Source: Gammaproteobacteria bacterium
GTDB lineage: Bacteria > Pseudomonadota > Gammaproteobacteria > Pseudomonadales > Pseudohongiellaceae
Assembly (NCBI GenBank): GCA_002684935.1
Contig: NYWC01000034.1
Span: 24,470 to 36,838, forward strand
Length of the DNA: 12,369 nt
Direction: 5' to 3'
The translations under genes and the position numbers were made by a program. The notes beneath the pieces were generated by a model. The model was not told where the DNA came from, made no database searches, and saw nothing but the letters and a program-made list of their open reading frames with translations. Positions 1 through 8,300 of this stretch are shown one piece after another; the stretch's first letter is position 1; each line of letters starts with the position of its first letter.

Positions 1-18
1 AAAACGTGAAAGCTGTAA

Positions 19-156
19 GCCGACAGCAGCACGACTCTCAGTGCCGAAGCTCTCGAAACTGCTGACCAGATAACTGCTGTTAATCCTGTTGATGCGGTTG
101 TTCAATTCGTGGAGACGAAGGCCCTAATGTCTCAGGCGAGATTTAACGAGTATTAG
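19..156 (+). pseudogene. Coding-like fragment, unidentified, 5' end missing or broken
   Basis: After stops at 7-9 and 16-18, frame 1 is open for 45 codons and ends at TAG 154-156. It has a strong coding signature: many codons start with G, as in GTT GAT GCG GTT GTT, and the peptide contains AEALETADQITAVNPVDAVV followed by QFVETKALMSQARFNEY. This looks like the helical C-terminal tail of a protein, but no start codon with a ribosome site is visible and the upstream frame is closed. It could be the end of a gene frameshifted just before position 19, or chance. I do not recognise the family. It points towards the convergent glycosyltransferase gene. Confidence 0.25.
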
Positions 157-214
157 CTCAAGAGATCCAGTCAAGTTAACTCCTTGCAGTTGATAATGCC
201 TGCATTGAGCAAAT

Positions 215-1228
215 TTAGTCTGTTTTTGTTTCCAAATATTCCAAACAATTATCTACCAAAAGAGCGGGATCAACTTTCATGCACTCATAATCTTGGTTTT
301 CTAGGCAAGGTTCTTTCACGCAGTACTGGCATTTGATAAGACTGTCAAGACATAATTCAGAGCCCAACACATTTGGTGGTAGACAGCCAGGTATCACTAG
401 AGATGGAGTTCCCACCGCTTGAGCCAACCATTGCGCAGATGTAGCCACGGTTACTACTAAGTCCGTTGAGCGCAACATTTGCAGGGTCTTCAATATAGGC
501 TGGGAACCATCAAAACGAGACCAAACATGAACGCCAGATTTTTCCAGGGAATTAACTAATTCCACGTAGTTTGTATAAACTTTATTTTTACCACTTCCAG
601 CATGGCTTACTGCAATTATTTTTTTGTCTAAAGCTATTTCAGACAAATTTTTATCTGCTTCGACATCAAGGTTCATATCGTACTTACCCGGCATTGAGCA
701 ACAATGCAAAAGGAAAAAGTGCGCATAATTTTCATATTCCGGGTAAATGTCCCACCATTTTCCTTTCCAGCTCTCCATATTACTAAACGTGCTTTCCAGA
801 TAATTAGTGCCTTGAAAATATGATGGGTCAGCATTACCTGAAATTATACTTTGAGTGATTTCCAAAGTGTCTTTTGAAATGAAATTGCCTTGAACGCTTA
901 AACCAATCTCTCTCAGGTAAGTAGCTAAAAAGCACGGCATAAACCAAGTATCTATGCAATAAATCTCGTCATACTCTCTTTGAGTCAAAAAGAATGCGAG
1001 CGAAGAAAAGCTGGCCACTGCTTTTAAAGGATCATCGGGCCACTGCTCCTTGTCAACCGCTAGAACATCACTAATCTCCGGGCATAGATCTGCGAGCTCA
1101 ACTCCAGCGCCGTAAGTCAATACATCAACGGTGCTAGAGGGGTCCTTTGCCTTGATCATCCTGGCAGCAGGGATGAGAATATTCGCAACATCGCCGAGCC
1201 CCAAGAGTCTGATTATTAGTGTCTTCAA
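215..1228 (-). CDS. Glycosyltransferase family 9 (heptosyltransferase-like)
   Basis: A 337-residue cytoplasmic protein of the GT9/GT-B type, which transfers heptose or a related sugar to lipopolysaccharide or another surface glycan. The N-terminus reads IIRLLGLGDV (residues 5-14), the usual first strand and glycine loop of the family, followed by VLTYGAG and a P-E-I-S-D-V segment typical of the N-terminal Rossmann half. The C-terminal half has VSHAGSGKNK (about 207-216), the loop before the donor site, then TDLVVTVATSAQWLAQAVGTP. Near the end is a cysteine cluster, C300, C303, C308 and C316, of a kind seen in many GT9 members. The start is TTG at 1226-1228. No in-frame ATG precedes it before the stop at 1298-1300, GAGG lies 10 bases upstream, and the IIRLLGLGDV motif fixes the N-terminus. 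The gene is AT-rich relative to its neighbours and stands alone, as often seen for acquired surface-glycan genes. The exact sugar and acceptor cannot be told. Confidence 0.85.
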   Translation of the reverse strand: MKTLIIRLLGLGDVANILIPAARMIKAKDPSSTVDVLTYGAGVELADLCPEISDVLAVDKEQWPDDPLKAVASFSSLAFFLTQREYDEIYCIDTWFMPCFLATYLREIGLSVQGNFISKDTLEITQSIISGNADPSYFQGTNYLESTFSNMESWKGKWWDIYPEYENYAHFFLLHCCSMPGKYDMNLDVEADKNLSEIALDKKIIAVSHAGSGKNKVYTNYVELVNSLEKSGVHVWSRFDGSQPILKTLQMLRSTDLVVTVATSAQWLAQAVGTPSLVIPGCLPPNVLGSELCLDSLIKCQYCVKEPCLENQDYECMKVDPALLVDNCLEYLETKTD

Positions 1229-1542
1229 AAGATGACATCCTCGCTCTTCAATTGTGTTTACTGTGAAAACAGAATAGAACCTAGTTTTACGTACTTCTAA
1301 TAGGCGTATCGGCGCATTGGGTGCTAAATATAAAAATATTTAAGTCTAGAAATTGACTATCAGGCACGCTTCCCAGGAGAAGTTGGTAACTTCTGGTGAG
1401 GCGATGGTAAACAATCATTGAAAACGGGATAGTAATGCAGACTTGCTGAATGGGCTCATCGATAGATGAAGACTATAACGTTTACGCTAAAGGGGTATGA
1501 ATGGGTATTAGCCGATGATTTCAGATGAATTTTTTAGCCGGG
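1229..1542. other. Intergenic region, no gene seen
   Basis: These 314 bases lie between the Sel1 gene stop and the glycosyltransferase start, both on the minus strand. There is a 7-bp hairpin at 1378-1394 (agaagtt / aacttct, 3-base loop) without a T-run on either side, so it is not a typical terminator. An AT-rich 6-bp inverted repeat (aaatat / atattt) lies near 1326-1341. No open frame with coding character was found, and no promoter could be assigned with confidence. Confidence 0.5.
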
Positions 1543-2001
1543 CTACTCTGGTGTGCAAGCCTCATAATCGGACCTGTAGCATTTCAGGGCAAGATTTGTG
1601 GCAATTTCACGTTCAGCTGTTGAAAGAGTATTAACAGCGGCATCCCTGAACTCTGCTGCAATTTCATCTCCAAGGGCCGCGCCTATGGCAAACCAGGCAA
1701 AGGCTAAAATATTGCTCTGCGCCCCTCCATATCCGAGAGCATACATCGTCCCGAGAGTCCGGTGCGCAGCAACCACCTCCTGTTTCGCTGACAGCTGCAG
1801 CCACCGCGCAGCTCGAGTCATATCTTGTGAGACTCCGTCCCCTACCGAATACATTGCTCCCACAATGAATTGGGCTTCGGCATTTCCTTGGTCAGCAAGT
1901 ATTTTAGCTTTCTCAAATAACAGCTCATTTTTTTCCTCACCAAAGGCAATAAGGTTTGAGCAGATACTTAACAATGCAGCTGTAACTAATACTTTCTTCA
2001 T
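1543..2001 (-). CDS. Secreted Sel1-repeat (SEL1-like TPR) protein
   Basis: A 152-residue protein with a likely Sec signal peptide: a KK start, then hydrophobic residues 4-19, with cleavage near residue 20. The mature part contains two Sel1-like repeats at about 41-75 (AEAQFIVGAMYSVGDGVSQD, then MTRAARWLQLSA) and 78-112 (HRTLGTMYALGYGG, then AFAWFAIGAALGD). These have the A-x-x-x-L/V-G-x-x-Y-x-x-G-x-G-V pattern of the family. The C-terminal helix carries C141 and C149, which could form a disulfide after export. Sel1 proteins are alpha-alpha solenoids for protein-protein contact; the partner here is unknown. The start is ATG with only a weak purine stretch (aagatag) upstream. It is flanked by gaps of more than 300 bases on both sides, so it is probably monocistronic. 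Confidence 0.85.
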   Translation of the reverse strand: MKKVLVTAALLSICSNLIAFGEEKNELLFEKAKILADQGNAEAQFIVGAMYSVGDGVSQDMTRAARWLQLSAKQEVVAAHRTLGTMYALGYGGAQSNILAFAWFAIGAALGDEIAAEFRDAAVNTLSTAEREIATNLALKCYRSDYEACTPE

Positions 2002-2292
2002 TTCTATCTTGTCGAATCTATTTTGGTACCCATCTTAATCTTCCTATTCTTGTTCAAGCAACTGTTTTAGTTGACTTATTACCTAAATTTCCGAGCGCTA
2101 AAAAAGGGGGTCAGAAAAAAATATAGTGCGGCATTTCTACTCTGAACCCGTTTCTGTTGAACTGCCCAGCGAATTTTGGGAAACATGTCTGGGTCTGGAC
2201 ATAACCTACCGTACTCTGAACTTGATTTTTAAACTCAGATATTTTGCTGCTTATCGAGTTTTTGAATCAGTGTGATACGTCCCAAGTGAAAT

Positions 2293-2374
2293 AAATCTGC
2301 TGCTTGAGCCCGTTTCCTTCACATTGTTTGAGGGCGACACGAGTAGATTGGCTTCGATTTCATGCAGCAGATTT
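2293..2374. repeat. 11-bp perfect inverted repeat
   Basis: The arms are aaatctgctgc (2293-2303) and gcagcagattt (2364-2374), separated by 60 bases. No T-run adjoins the right arm beyond ttttt at 2372-2376. It lies downstream of the hydroxylase gene and could be a weak folded 3' end or a relic repeat. Function is not established. Confidence 0.35.
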
Positions 2375-2449
2375 TTCGCTTCGATACTGCCGTCTGGGAT
2401 TCTGCACATGGATTCTTAGAGACGGACAATTCGCTCGACTTCGCTCGCT

Positions 2450-2459
2450 GAGCATGCTC
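2450..2459. repeat. 10-bp perfect palindrome just after the hydroxylase stop
   Basis: GAGCATGCTC lies 8 bases beyond the stop codon of the minus-strand hydroxylase gene. It could serve as a small hairpin or a binding site, or arise by chance. There is no T-run, so a terminator role is not supported. Confidence 0.25.
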
Positions 2460-2467
2460 TCGACTAA

Positions 2468-3505
2468 CTACAAGCTTTTAAGGCGTTCGTCGGAATAAAG
2501 CGCCAGCATGAGCTGATCTTTGATGGAAAGGCGAACGCCCTTGCCTGCGCCAGCAGGGCCCACCTCAGCATCACCGCAGTAAGTGCCGAAAACGCGGTCC
2601 CAAAAAATGATGTCACAACCGTAGTTGGAATCTGCCTGACGACGCTCCAGCGCATGGTGGCAATGATGCTGCTGTGCGGTAGCAAAGAACCAATCCCACA
2701 CGGGCATTGAGACCATAGGTAGGTTAGCGTGGTTAAATTTGCCGTTCCACATGCCAAAGGCAGCTGAAACGATGAAAACATCATCGCTAGCACCCATGAG
2801 AGCTAAAGCTATTGGAGTGCCAAGGCCAAGCGCCAGATATTCAAACGGATGGGTACGGTTCCCGCGCATGGCGCTCATTTTCGTTAGGTGATGATGCGTC
2901 GCGTGCATACGCCACCAGAACAATGACTCGTGCTGAATCCGATGTAGCCAGTAGTAGAAGAAGCTGGAGGTGAATCGGATAATCAGCATAGCTCCTATTA
3001 GACCGAGTACAGTGGTTGGTTGGAACTCGATCTGCAGTGGGGACATATCTCGCAAGGCGCGAAAGCCCTCAGAAACCGGAGTACGATACAGATCGGAAAT
3101 GATAGGAGCCCAAAGCAGACCTCCCGAAGCCATCCAGAACACGTCTTCTGCCATTTCGTCGGGCTTGAGCAGCCAGGACTTTTTCTTTGCCCAAAAACGT
3201 TCGGCGATCAGCAGAACAGGGGTGGAAGAAACCGCGACGAGCAATGTCCATACTCGATAGTACTCCCCTCCCCACTCATTGATCACCATGGCGGCGGCGA
3301 GTAGCACGGAGCCGGCAACCAGAAGGGGTTGGGGCAGTGACCAGAAAATCGCCTTCCTGTCCCATGTCACTTTACTGCCTTCAGTGATGACCCCTTGTTC
3401 GGTGCGCACTATTGGCTTCCCGGAGGGGCCTGTCTCAGGTGATGGTCGGTCCATCAAGTCGAGTGGATTACCGATACCGAGAGTGCTTATGGATTGATCA
3501 GTCAT
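2468..3505 (-). CDS. Fatty acid hydroxylase / sterol desaturase superfamily membrane protein
   Basis: A 345-residue integral membrane di-iron oxygenase-type protein. The histidine clusters that bind the two irons are all present: HRIQH (H188, H192), HATHHH (H201, H204-206) and HHCHH (H280, H281, H283, H284), with an extra N-H-A at 258-260. The conserved tail NYGCDIIFWDRVFGTY (about 304-319) is characteristic of the superfamily. Hydrophobic segments lie near 61-75, 86-102, 128-142 and 164-185, and again around 226-252. The family hydroxylates or desaturates lipids such as fatty acids, sterols or carotenoids; the substrate here cannot be read from sequence. The first 50 residues are polar and probably cytoplasmic. 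The start is ATG, with AGGG 9 bases upstream. It lies 57 bases after the 3563-4303 gene on the same strand and is probably co-transcribed with it. Confidence 0.9.
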   Translation of the reverse strand: MTDQSISTLGIGNPLDLMDRPSPETGPSGKPIVRTEQGVITEGSKVTWDRKAIFWSLPQPLLVAGSVLLAAAMVINEWGGEYYRVWTLLVAVSSTPVLLIAERFWAKKKSWLLKPDEMAEDVFWMASGGLLWAPIISDLYRTPVSEGFRALRDMSPLQIEFQPTTVLGLIGAMLIIRFTSSFFYYWLHRIQHESLFWWRMHATHHHLTKMSAMRGNRTHPFEYLALGLGTPIALALMGASDDVFIVSAAFGMWNGKFNHANLPMVSMPVWDWFFATAQQHHCHHALERRQADSNYGCDIIFWDRVFGTYCGDAEVGPAGAGKGVRLSIKDQLMLALYSDERLKSL

Positions 3506-3562
3506 TATTACTATCCCTGAGCTGTTTGGCTGCTGGTTAGGGTGAACCTCATTGCTGGTTAT

Positions 3563-4303
3563 CTAACAAGCGTTTATGGCGCGACAAGTTCCGGTGGTTG
3601 ACCACTCAACTTCTCCGTCCTGGATCCTTGGTGTAAGAATATAGGTCACCCCATCCAGCTCGGACTCATCCTTAATCCAGGTTGCAATGATGCGGCCATC
3701 GATAATGGAAATGCCGTGAGAATCGCCAGAAACGAGCATCTCTTCGGGGAGCCTCGCCTCTCCGCTATCGAAAAACTTCATATCGACGTCGCGCGCTGAG
3801 AGTAAAACCACCTCTAACGTGTCTTGGATAGACTCCACCATTTCGACCAGTTCGCTGTAACGAAACTCAAGGCTCATGTCTTCGTAGCGGTCAACATTTC
3901 GTACCAGATAAATGATAGCTAACGCAGCCACAACACCCGCGAATGCGAGTCGGGACAGTCGTAGCTGCTCATTGGGCTGGATTTGCCTTGCCTCTATTGA
4001 ATGGTCGATTGCCCACGGTTCATCGGCAGAGGAACTATTTGGTTTTTCGCCGACACCGTCACCCAGACCCAGTGCGCCCAACTGGCTAACGCCCCAGGCC
4101 ATCAGGATAGCGACCAGCGCACCGATGAGCTTGTTCTTGCCTTCGAATTCTAGGTAGCCCCAGATGGGTATGCAGGTAACGATCAATGCAAATCCCATAA
4201 TCACCGGAAGTACCTCTACACCGAAGATTTTTACTGTGCTTTCCAATTTGATCTTCTCTAACAAGAGATCAAATTTGTCGACCAGATTGTTCCAAGTTTC
4301 CAT
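3563..4303 (-). CDS. Three-TM protein with C-terminal type IV pilin-like domain
   Basis: A 246-residue protein with two predicted membrane helices at about 30-50 and 59-78, a polar linker (79-115), a third helix at about 119-134, and then a soluble domain. From the third helix onward it resembles a type IV pilin: a hydrophobic helix running into a long amphipathic helix (YEDMSLEFRYSELVEMVES), a DSGEARLPEE segment like the G-x-x-P region, and a beta-rich end, GRIIATWIKDESELDGVTY followed by ILTP, W234, C240 and the terminal C246. Pilin heads commonly have such strands, an ltP motif, a W near C, and a closing cysteine. There is no type III prepilin site (no G before F/L with E at +5), so this part would stay membrane-anchored and uncleaved. 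The start is ATG with GAGGCGG upstream. It is probably the first gene of a two-gene operon with the hydroxylase. The pilin likeness is my reading of the pattern, and the function is unknown. Confidence 0.7.
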   Translation of the reverse strand: METWNNLVDKFDLLLEKIKLESTVKIFGVEVLPVIMGFALIVTCIPIWGYLEFEGKNKLIGALVAILMAWGVSQLGALGLGDGVGEKPNSSSADEPWAIDHSIEARQIQPNEQLRLSRLAFAGVVAALAIIYLVRNVDRYEDMSLEFRYSELVEMVESIQDTLEVVLLSARDVDMKFFDSGEARLPEEMLVSGDSHGISIIDGRIIATWIKDESELDGVTYILTPRIQDGEVEWSTTGTCRAINAC

Positions 4304-4627
4304 ATCAATCCCGCCTCTTTTTGAGACAAAAAACAGCAGATTGCACTCAAGTTGTGCGCGTTAGCATGAAATACTGCCGATTTTTAGAGAAACGCGTTCA
4401 ACCATAAAGACAAAGCAATTACTGTGCCCGGCCTAGCTAATGGCGCTCACTACCCTCCCTGCGCAATCCAGACTAGCTGAGCAAAGCCCTGCGGAAACCG
4501 AAGGCATGGAAATTAAAAAAGGATGCTCTACAGGAATTAAAGCAGCACTCGGGTGCGAAAATTGCATGATTGAGCATACCTTCGATGGTGCACTGCATCA
4601 CTACCCCCAAAATTGGAATTCGGCTCG
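4304..4627. other. Divergent intergenic region between the two pilin-like genes
   Basis: These 324 bases separate two genes transcribed away from each other, so both promoters should lie here. I could not pick -35/-10 pairs with confidence. A plus-strand frame of 63 codons (ATG 4440, or an internal ATG at 4506) runs to TGA 4629-4631. It overlaps the prepilin ATG at 4628 as ATGA, the usual form of translational coupling, but it has no clear ribosome site for 4440 and no recognisable family. It contains C-x-x-C (GCENC) and might be a leader peptide or chance. Confidence 0.4.
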
Positions 4628-5167
4628 ATGACCAAACCTCTAACAGAAAACCGGCAGCGTGGGCTCACAACCTCAGAGATGGTTGTGTATCCTATGCTAG
4701 CAGTAGTGCTCGTAGGAGTTGCCTTTGGTTTTTACCACAACTCCAGAATCGAGGACGCAGTGGCCGCTGCCGTTGATCTTGGGCAGGAGCAGCGGGCAAT
4801 CATTACAGAGTACTTCGATTCCCATGGCGAGATGCCGCAGTCAGAAACGGATATCAATCTGAGTTCTTTTACTCCTGAAGGTATTCTCATCGGTATGGAC
4901 TACGAGGCAGGCGAGTTGGGAGTCCCTGCAGCTGACAATTTGCGCACCGGGACGCTCAGGGCTCTGGTTGACATGGCAGAATTTGGTGCACGATTTGTAG
5001 AAATTGAATCTGGCTTTCTGCTAATTGCGCGTGTTGAGGGCGACGACACCATCAAATGGGAATGTGTGGCAGACGTCGTCACAGTAGATGCCTTGAGCGG
5101 CCGCTACTTGCCAAAGACCTGCAGCGGCGCTAAAGATGATAAAGGAGAACAACTGGAGGAAGACTGA
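4628..5167 (+). CDS. Type IV prepilin-like protein
   Basis: A 179-residue protein with a type III (prepilin) leader: a short basic leader of 12 residues ending NRQRG, then LTTSEM. This gives G at -1, a hydrophobic residue at +1 and E at +5 (E17), as prepilin peptidase and pilus assembly require. A hydrophobic helix follows (about 18-36), then an amphipathic helix (IEDAVAAAVDLGQEQRAIIT), then YFDSHGEMPQ, which matches the pilin y-x-x-x-G-x-x-P region. The C-terminus has W144-E-C146 and GRYLPKTC (C165), the closing disulfide pattern of PilA-type major pilins. The 14-residue acidic tail after C165 is unusual. I place the start at ATG 4628 instead of the in-frame TTG 4613: GGAA lies 9 bases before it and the leader length is then normal. 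Assembly genes are not in the window, so it is either a minor or orphan pilin, or uses a machinery elsewhere. Confidence 0.75.
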   Translation: MTKPLTENRQRGLTTSEMVVYPMLAVVLVGVAFGFYHNSRIEDAVAAAVDLGQEQRAIITEYFDSHGEMPQSETDINLSSFTPEGILIGMDYEAGELGVPAADNLRTGTLRALVDMAEFGARFVEIESGFLLIARVEGDDTIKWECVADVVTVDALSGRYLPKTCSGAKDDKGEQLEED

Positions 5168-5273
5168 GGGTCATGGGTACCTCTAATCTAGGGGCTTAAC
5201 TAATTCGAAAATGCCTTGGGTAGCTTAAAACCAGCGAGAGGCGGCAGGGGGTGATGACTTTTCCTATCCTGCG

Positions 5274-5324
5274 GCTGGACAGTAGCGAGTTTCTTTCGGC
5301 TACTGTCCAGCAAGATTTTTCTTT
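5274..5324 (+). terminator. Rho-independent terminator between convergent genes
   Basis: A perfect 13-bp stem, gctggacagtagc (5274-5286) with gctactgtccagc (5299-5311), has a 12-base loop and is followed on the plus strand by aagatttttcttt. It suits termination of the prepilin gene, whose stop is about 105 bases upstream. On the minus strand no T-run follows the stem, so it may work less well for the receptor gene, whose stop is only 28 bases away, though the stem itself could protect both 3' ends. Confidence 0.8.
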
Positions 5325-5338
5325 GTGACTACTTGCCG

Positions 5339-8300
5339 CTAGAAATTGTAATTCACTCTGGCATAGAGAACGCGACCAAGGGGGTCCTGCATGGAAGCTA
5401 CCACGCCAGCAATCATTCCTGTCTTCTGAGGCATGCGATCAAATACGTTTCGCGCCCCAACTGAGAAATTGAATGAACCGCCTAGTGCATTTAAATCGCG
5501 ATAGCTGTAAAACATATCCAGCTGACTCCAGTCCCGAATAATGTCGGTTGAGACCCATTCATTTCCTGGGAAAAACTGCTGAAAACTGAATTCATTTGCA
5601 TCAAAAACTAATTCATCCACATAACGACCGGTGGCACTTATGCTGTGTTGCCCAAGAGTCCAGTTAACTCTCAGATTCGCTCTAATCTCAGGAATAGGGG
5701 GAACCGCACCATAGTCATTATTCTGGTTTCCCACAGCTTCTAGCTCGGGCGCATCTGACTGTAACTGAAACCGATATGAATCTACCAGGGTCGCGTTAAG
5801 CAACATATTTATGTTGCCCCAACCACTTAATCCTATGTCGTCAAAGGAGAAGCTATAAGCTAAAGATGTGTCCCATGCTTTTACGAGCATCGTAGAAGCG
5901 TTGCTGTCTGATTGCAGCAACCTGACAGGCTGAAGTAAATCGTTTCTTACAATTCTCGTATCGGCAAGGCCGCTATTCACCCATTCTCTTAATTGGATTT
6001 CTGTTGGCTCTGGCTGGGCTTCAGTGGGAGAGAATCCAGACCAAGCCTGAAAATCTCTGAAGTCGCTGCGAGCAATATCTTGAGTAGTCGTGCTGACAAT
6101 GCGGTCAACAAAATCTGTTTTGCTCCAGGTAACCGACCAGGTTAGTTCGTCAAAAAGGGTTATGTCAAAGCCTAACGAGGAACTTTCAGAGGTCTCGGGG
6201 GCAAGCGCTGAATTACCAACGCTGCAGGAGGTAATGAAACCTTGTGATGGGGTGAACGGATCATCAAAGTTGCTCAATCCGCACTGCTCTGGGCTGTTAA
6301 GTTGAGGTAATGTTGGAACAATGAATGCCTCACCGGTCGTAGCCCTTAAACCCAGCCAATCAGTAGGTTGATAAGTTATGCCATATTTATCTATAACCTC
6401 TCCCTGGCCAGTGCTGAAGCTCTCATCTCTGACAGAGGCGCTTAAACCAAGGTTTTCGAGAATTGGAAAGTTGAATTCCGCGAAAAAGGAATCGCTGGAG
6501 CGGGAATTGATCTGGGGTAACTCTTGGTTGCCAATGAGTTGGTCGTTAATAACGTCACCTAACGGCGGATTGTCCTCGTCTCTTTCCTCTCTCCGCTGAT
6601 AGCCCACAGCCATTCCAATGGGCCCTCCAGGGAGTTCAAAATTGACCGGAAGTTCACCGTTTAAAATAAGGTCGAAAGTGTGAAGTTGGTCGATATTACG
6701 CTCTCGATATTGTGTGAATATGGCATCGGCAACCTGTTGAGAGTTTCTGAATTGTGGGTCAACTGCACCGAACGGGTTGAAGCAGGACTCAACGTCGGAA
6801 ATGACATCGCAATTGAGCCCTTGCGCTACTGCGCTAAAGCTGAAATCCTGGTTGGCGATATCGTTTTGCTTGGTTTGGCCGAAAGTGTAAAAGGCAGTGC
6901 CCTCCCAACCATCCAGATACGGTACTTTGAAGTCAGCTCCGAATGACATCCGATAGGTCCGTTTGTCATCCAATTCCATGTTTAACCCTCCATCTTGCTG
7001 CATCTTGATAGGCAGGGTGTTGGGTATGCCGTTTTTGCCGAAGGGGAGCCATTGAGTAATTCGGACGTCTTCATTGAAAGCGACGCCACCGAGAGGGTCA
7101 TTGTCAATAGATGAGTAGCGATTTTGAGCAAGTGTAACTGCACCGTTAGCATCGCGAAGAGGTAGCGGCTGTCCATAACCGTCCATAACGATATTTCCAG
7201 CCGCATCACGCAATGGGGTGGCAAAAAGTTGCGTACCGGTTGATGATGTAGCGCGGAATAAATTACCAGGCAGTTCTCCCCTGACTGTTGGAAGGTCATC
7301 TTCTCTAAAACCAGGGTTTCCCGGATTTTGCCTCCCTCTGACAATTTGTCGGTTATAAATAAATTGAGCGCTAACTGTCAGATCCTCATTCACTTCCCAA
7401 TTAAAGTTTGAGTAAAAATTGGCCGTATCCAGCGCTTCCATGAAATCCCGGGTGTCACCAAAGCTTAGAAAGCATCTGTTTCCTAGCGGGTTGCCCCAGG
7501 CGTTGTTTGCAAATGTGTTCTGATCTGCGCTGGTATCTCTTCCGCAAGACGGGTCAGTCAGCTGCTGTGTCACGGGTGTGCCTGTTGCGCCATAGGACAG
7601 ATCACCATTCTCATCTCGGACCGGAACGATAAAGCTGCCAGGATTCGAGCCTCCATTATGGGTAAGACCCGCGCTGATATATTCAGGCCGCTCATGCCAC
7701 TCTAAGGTGCCGCCGTCCTGATAGGAGCCCGCTACTACAATATCGATATCACCAATACTGGTGCCCCCCAAGAAAGATGTTTCAACCTTGCGGTAGTCAC
7801 CCCGGCTGTCTCCCTCTTCATATACCTCGACTCTAAATCCATCGTATGAGGTATAGGGGACGATATTTACAACGCCGGCTACAGCGTCTGTGCCATAAAT
7901 TGTGGCGGCACCATCAGTCACGATATCCATGCGCTGAATGGCCATTGTTGGGATGAGCTGTTGGACATTACTTTGGACTACCCGCTTCCCGTCAACGAGT
8001 GTGAGTGTTGCTCTTGGCCCTAAACCTCGCAGATTAAAGTTGGCAATTTGGTTGGTGCTGCCCTGAATCGAGTTGGTTGTACCCGTACCGTTATTGAACG
8101 TTAGATTCTGGACTACTTGAGCCATGTTAATCGTCCCTTCGGCTTCAATATCCGCGGCAGTGAACGAGGTCACTGGAGATGCTGCGTCAAAGCCTTCGGT
8201 TTGGCGTATGTAGGACCCAGTGACTACGACTTCCTCAATGTCTGCTCCGCCTGATTGCGCGTGGGCTGTGCCAGAAATACTAACCAATGCGGCTGAGATT

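Larger units (their letters stand above)
2002..2467. other. Intergenic region with relic-like motifs, no convincing gene
   Basis: These 466 bases separate the Sel1 start from the hydroxylase stop. They contain a GGGGGTCAGA motif after an A-run (2101-2115), a 10-base direct repeat tactctgaac at 2138-2147 and 2212-2221, an inverted repeat at 2293-2374 and a perfect 10-bp palindrome at 2450-2459. A 49-codon plus-strand frame (GTG 2126 to TGA 2275) has a protein-like composition but no ribosome site, and I do not call it. The longer plus-strand frame at 2304-2498 overlaps the hydroxylase end and looks like chance. Confidence 0.4.

Noticed and set aside
1378..1394. 7-bp hairpin as a terminator for the Sel1 gene
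   Set aside because: No T-run follows on either strand and it lies about 150 bases from the stop codon.
2126..2275. 49-codon plus-strand frame from GTG
   Set aside because: The peptide looks protein-like, but there is no ribosome site, no recognised family and only a short length, so I do not call a gene.
2464..2793. 109-codon minus-strand frame
   Set aside because: It lies within the hydroxylase gene in another frame; the histidine motifs are all in the longer frame.
6982..7344. 120-codon minus-strand frame
   Set aside because: A shadow inside the TonB-dependent receptor, whose reading frame is continuous here.
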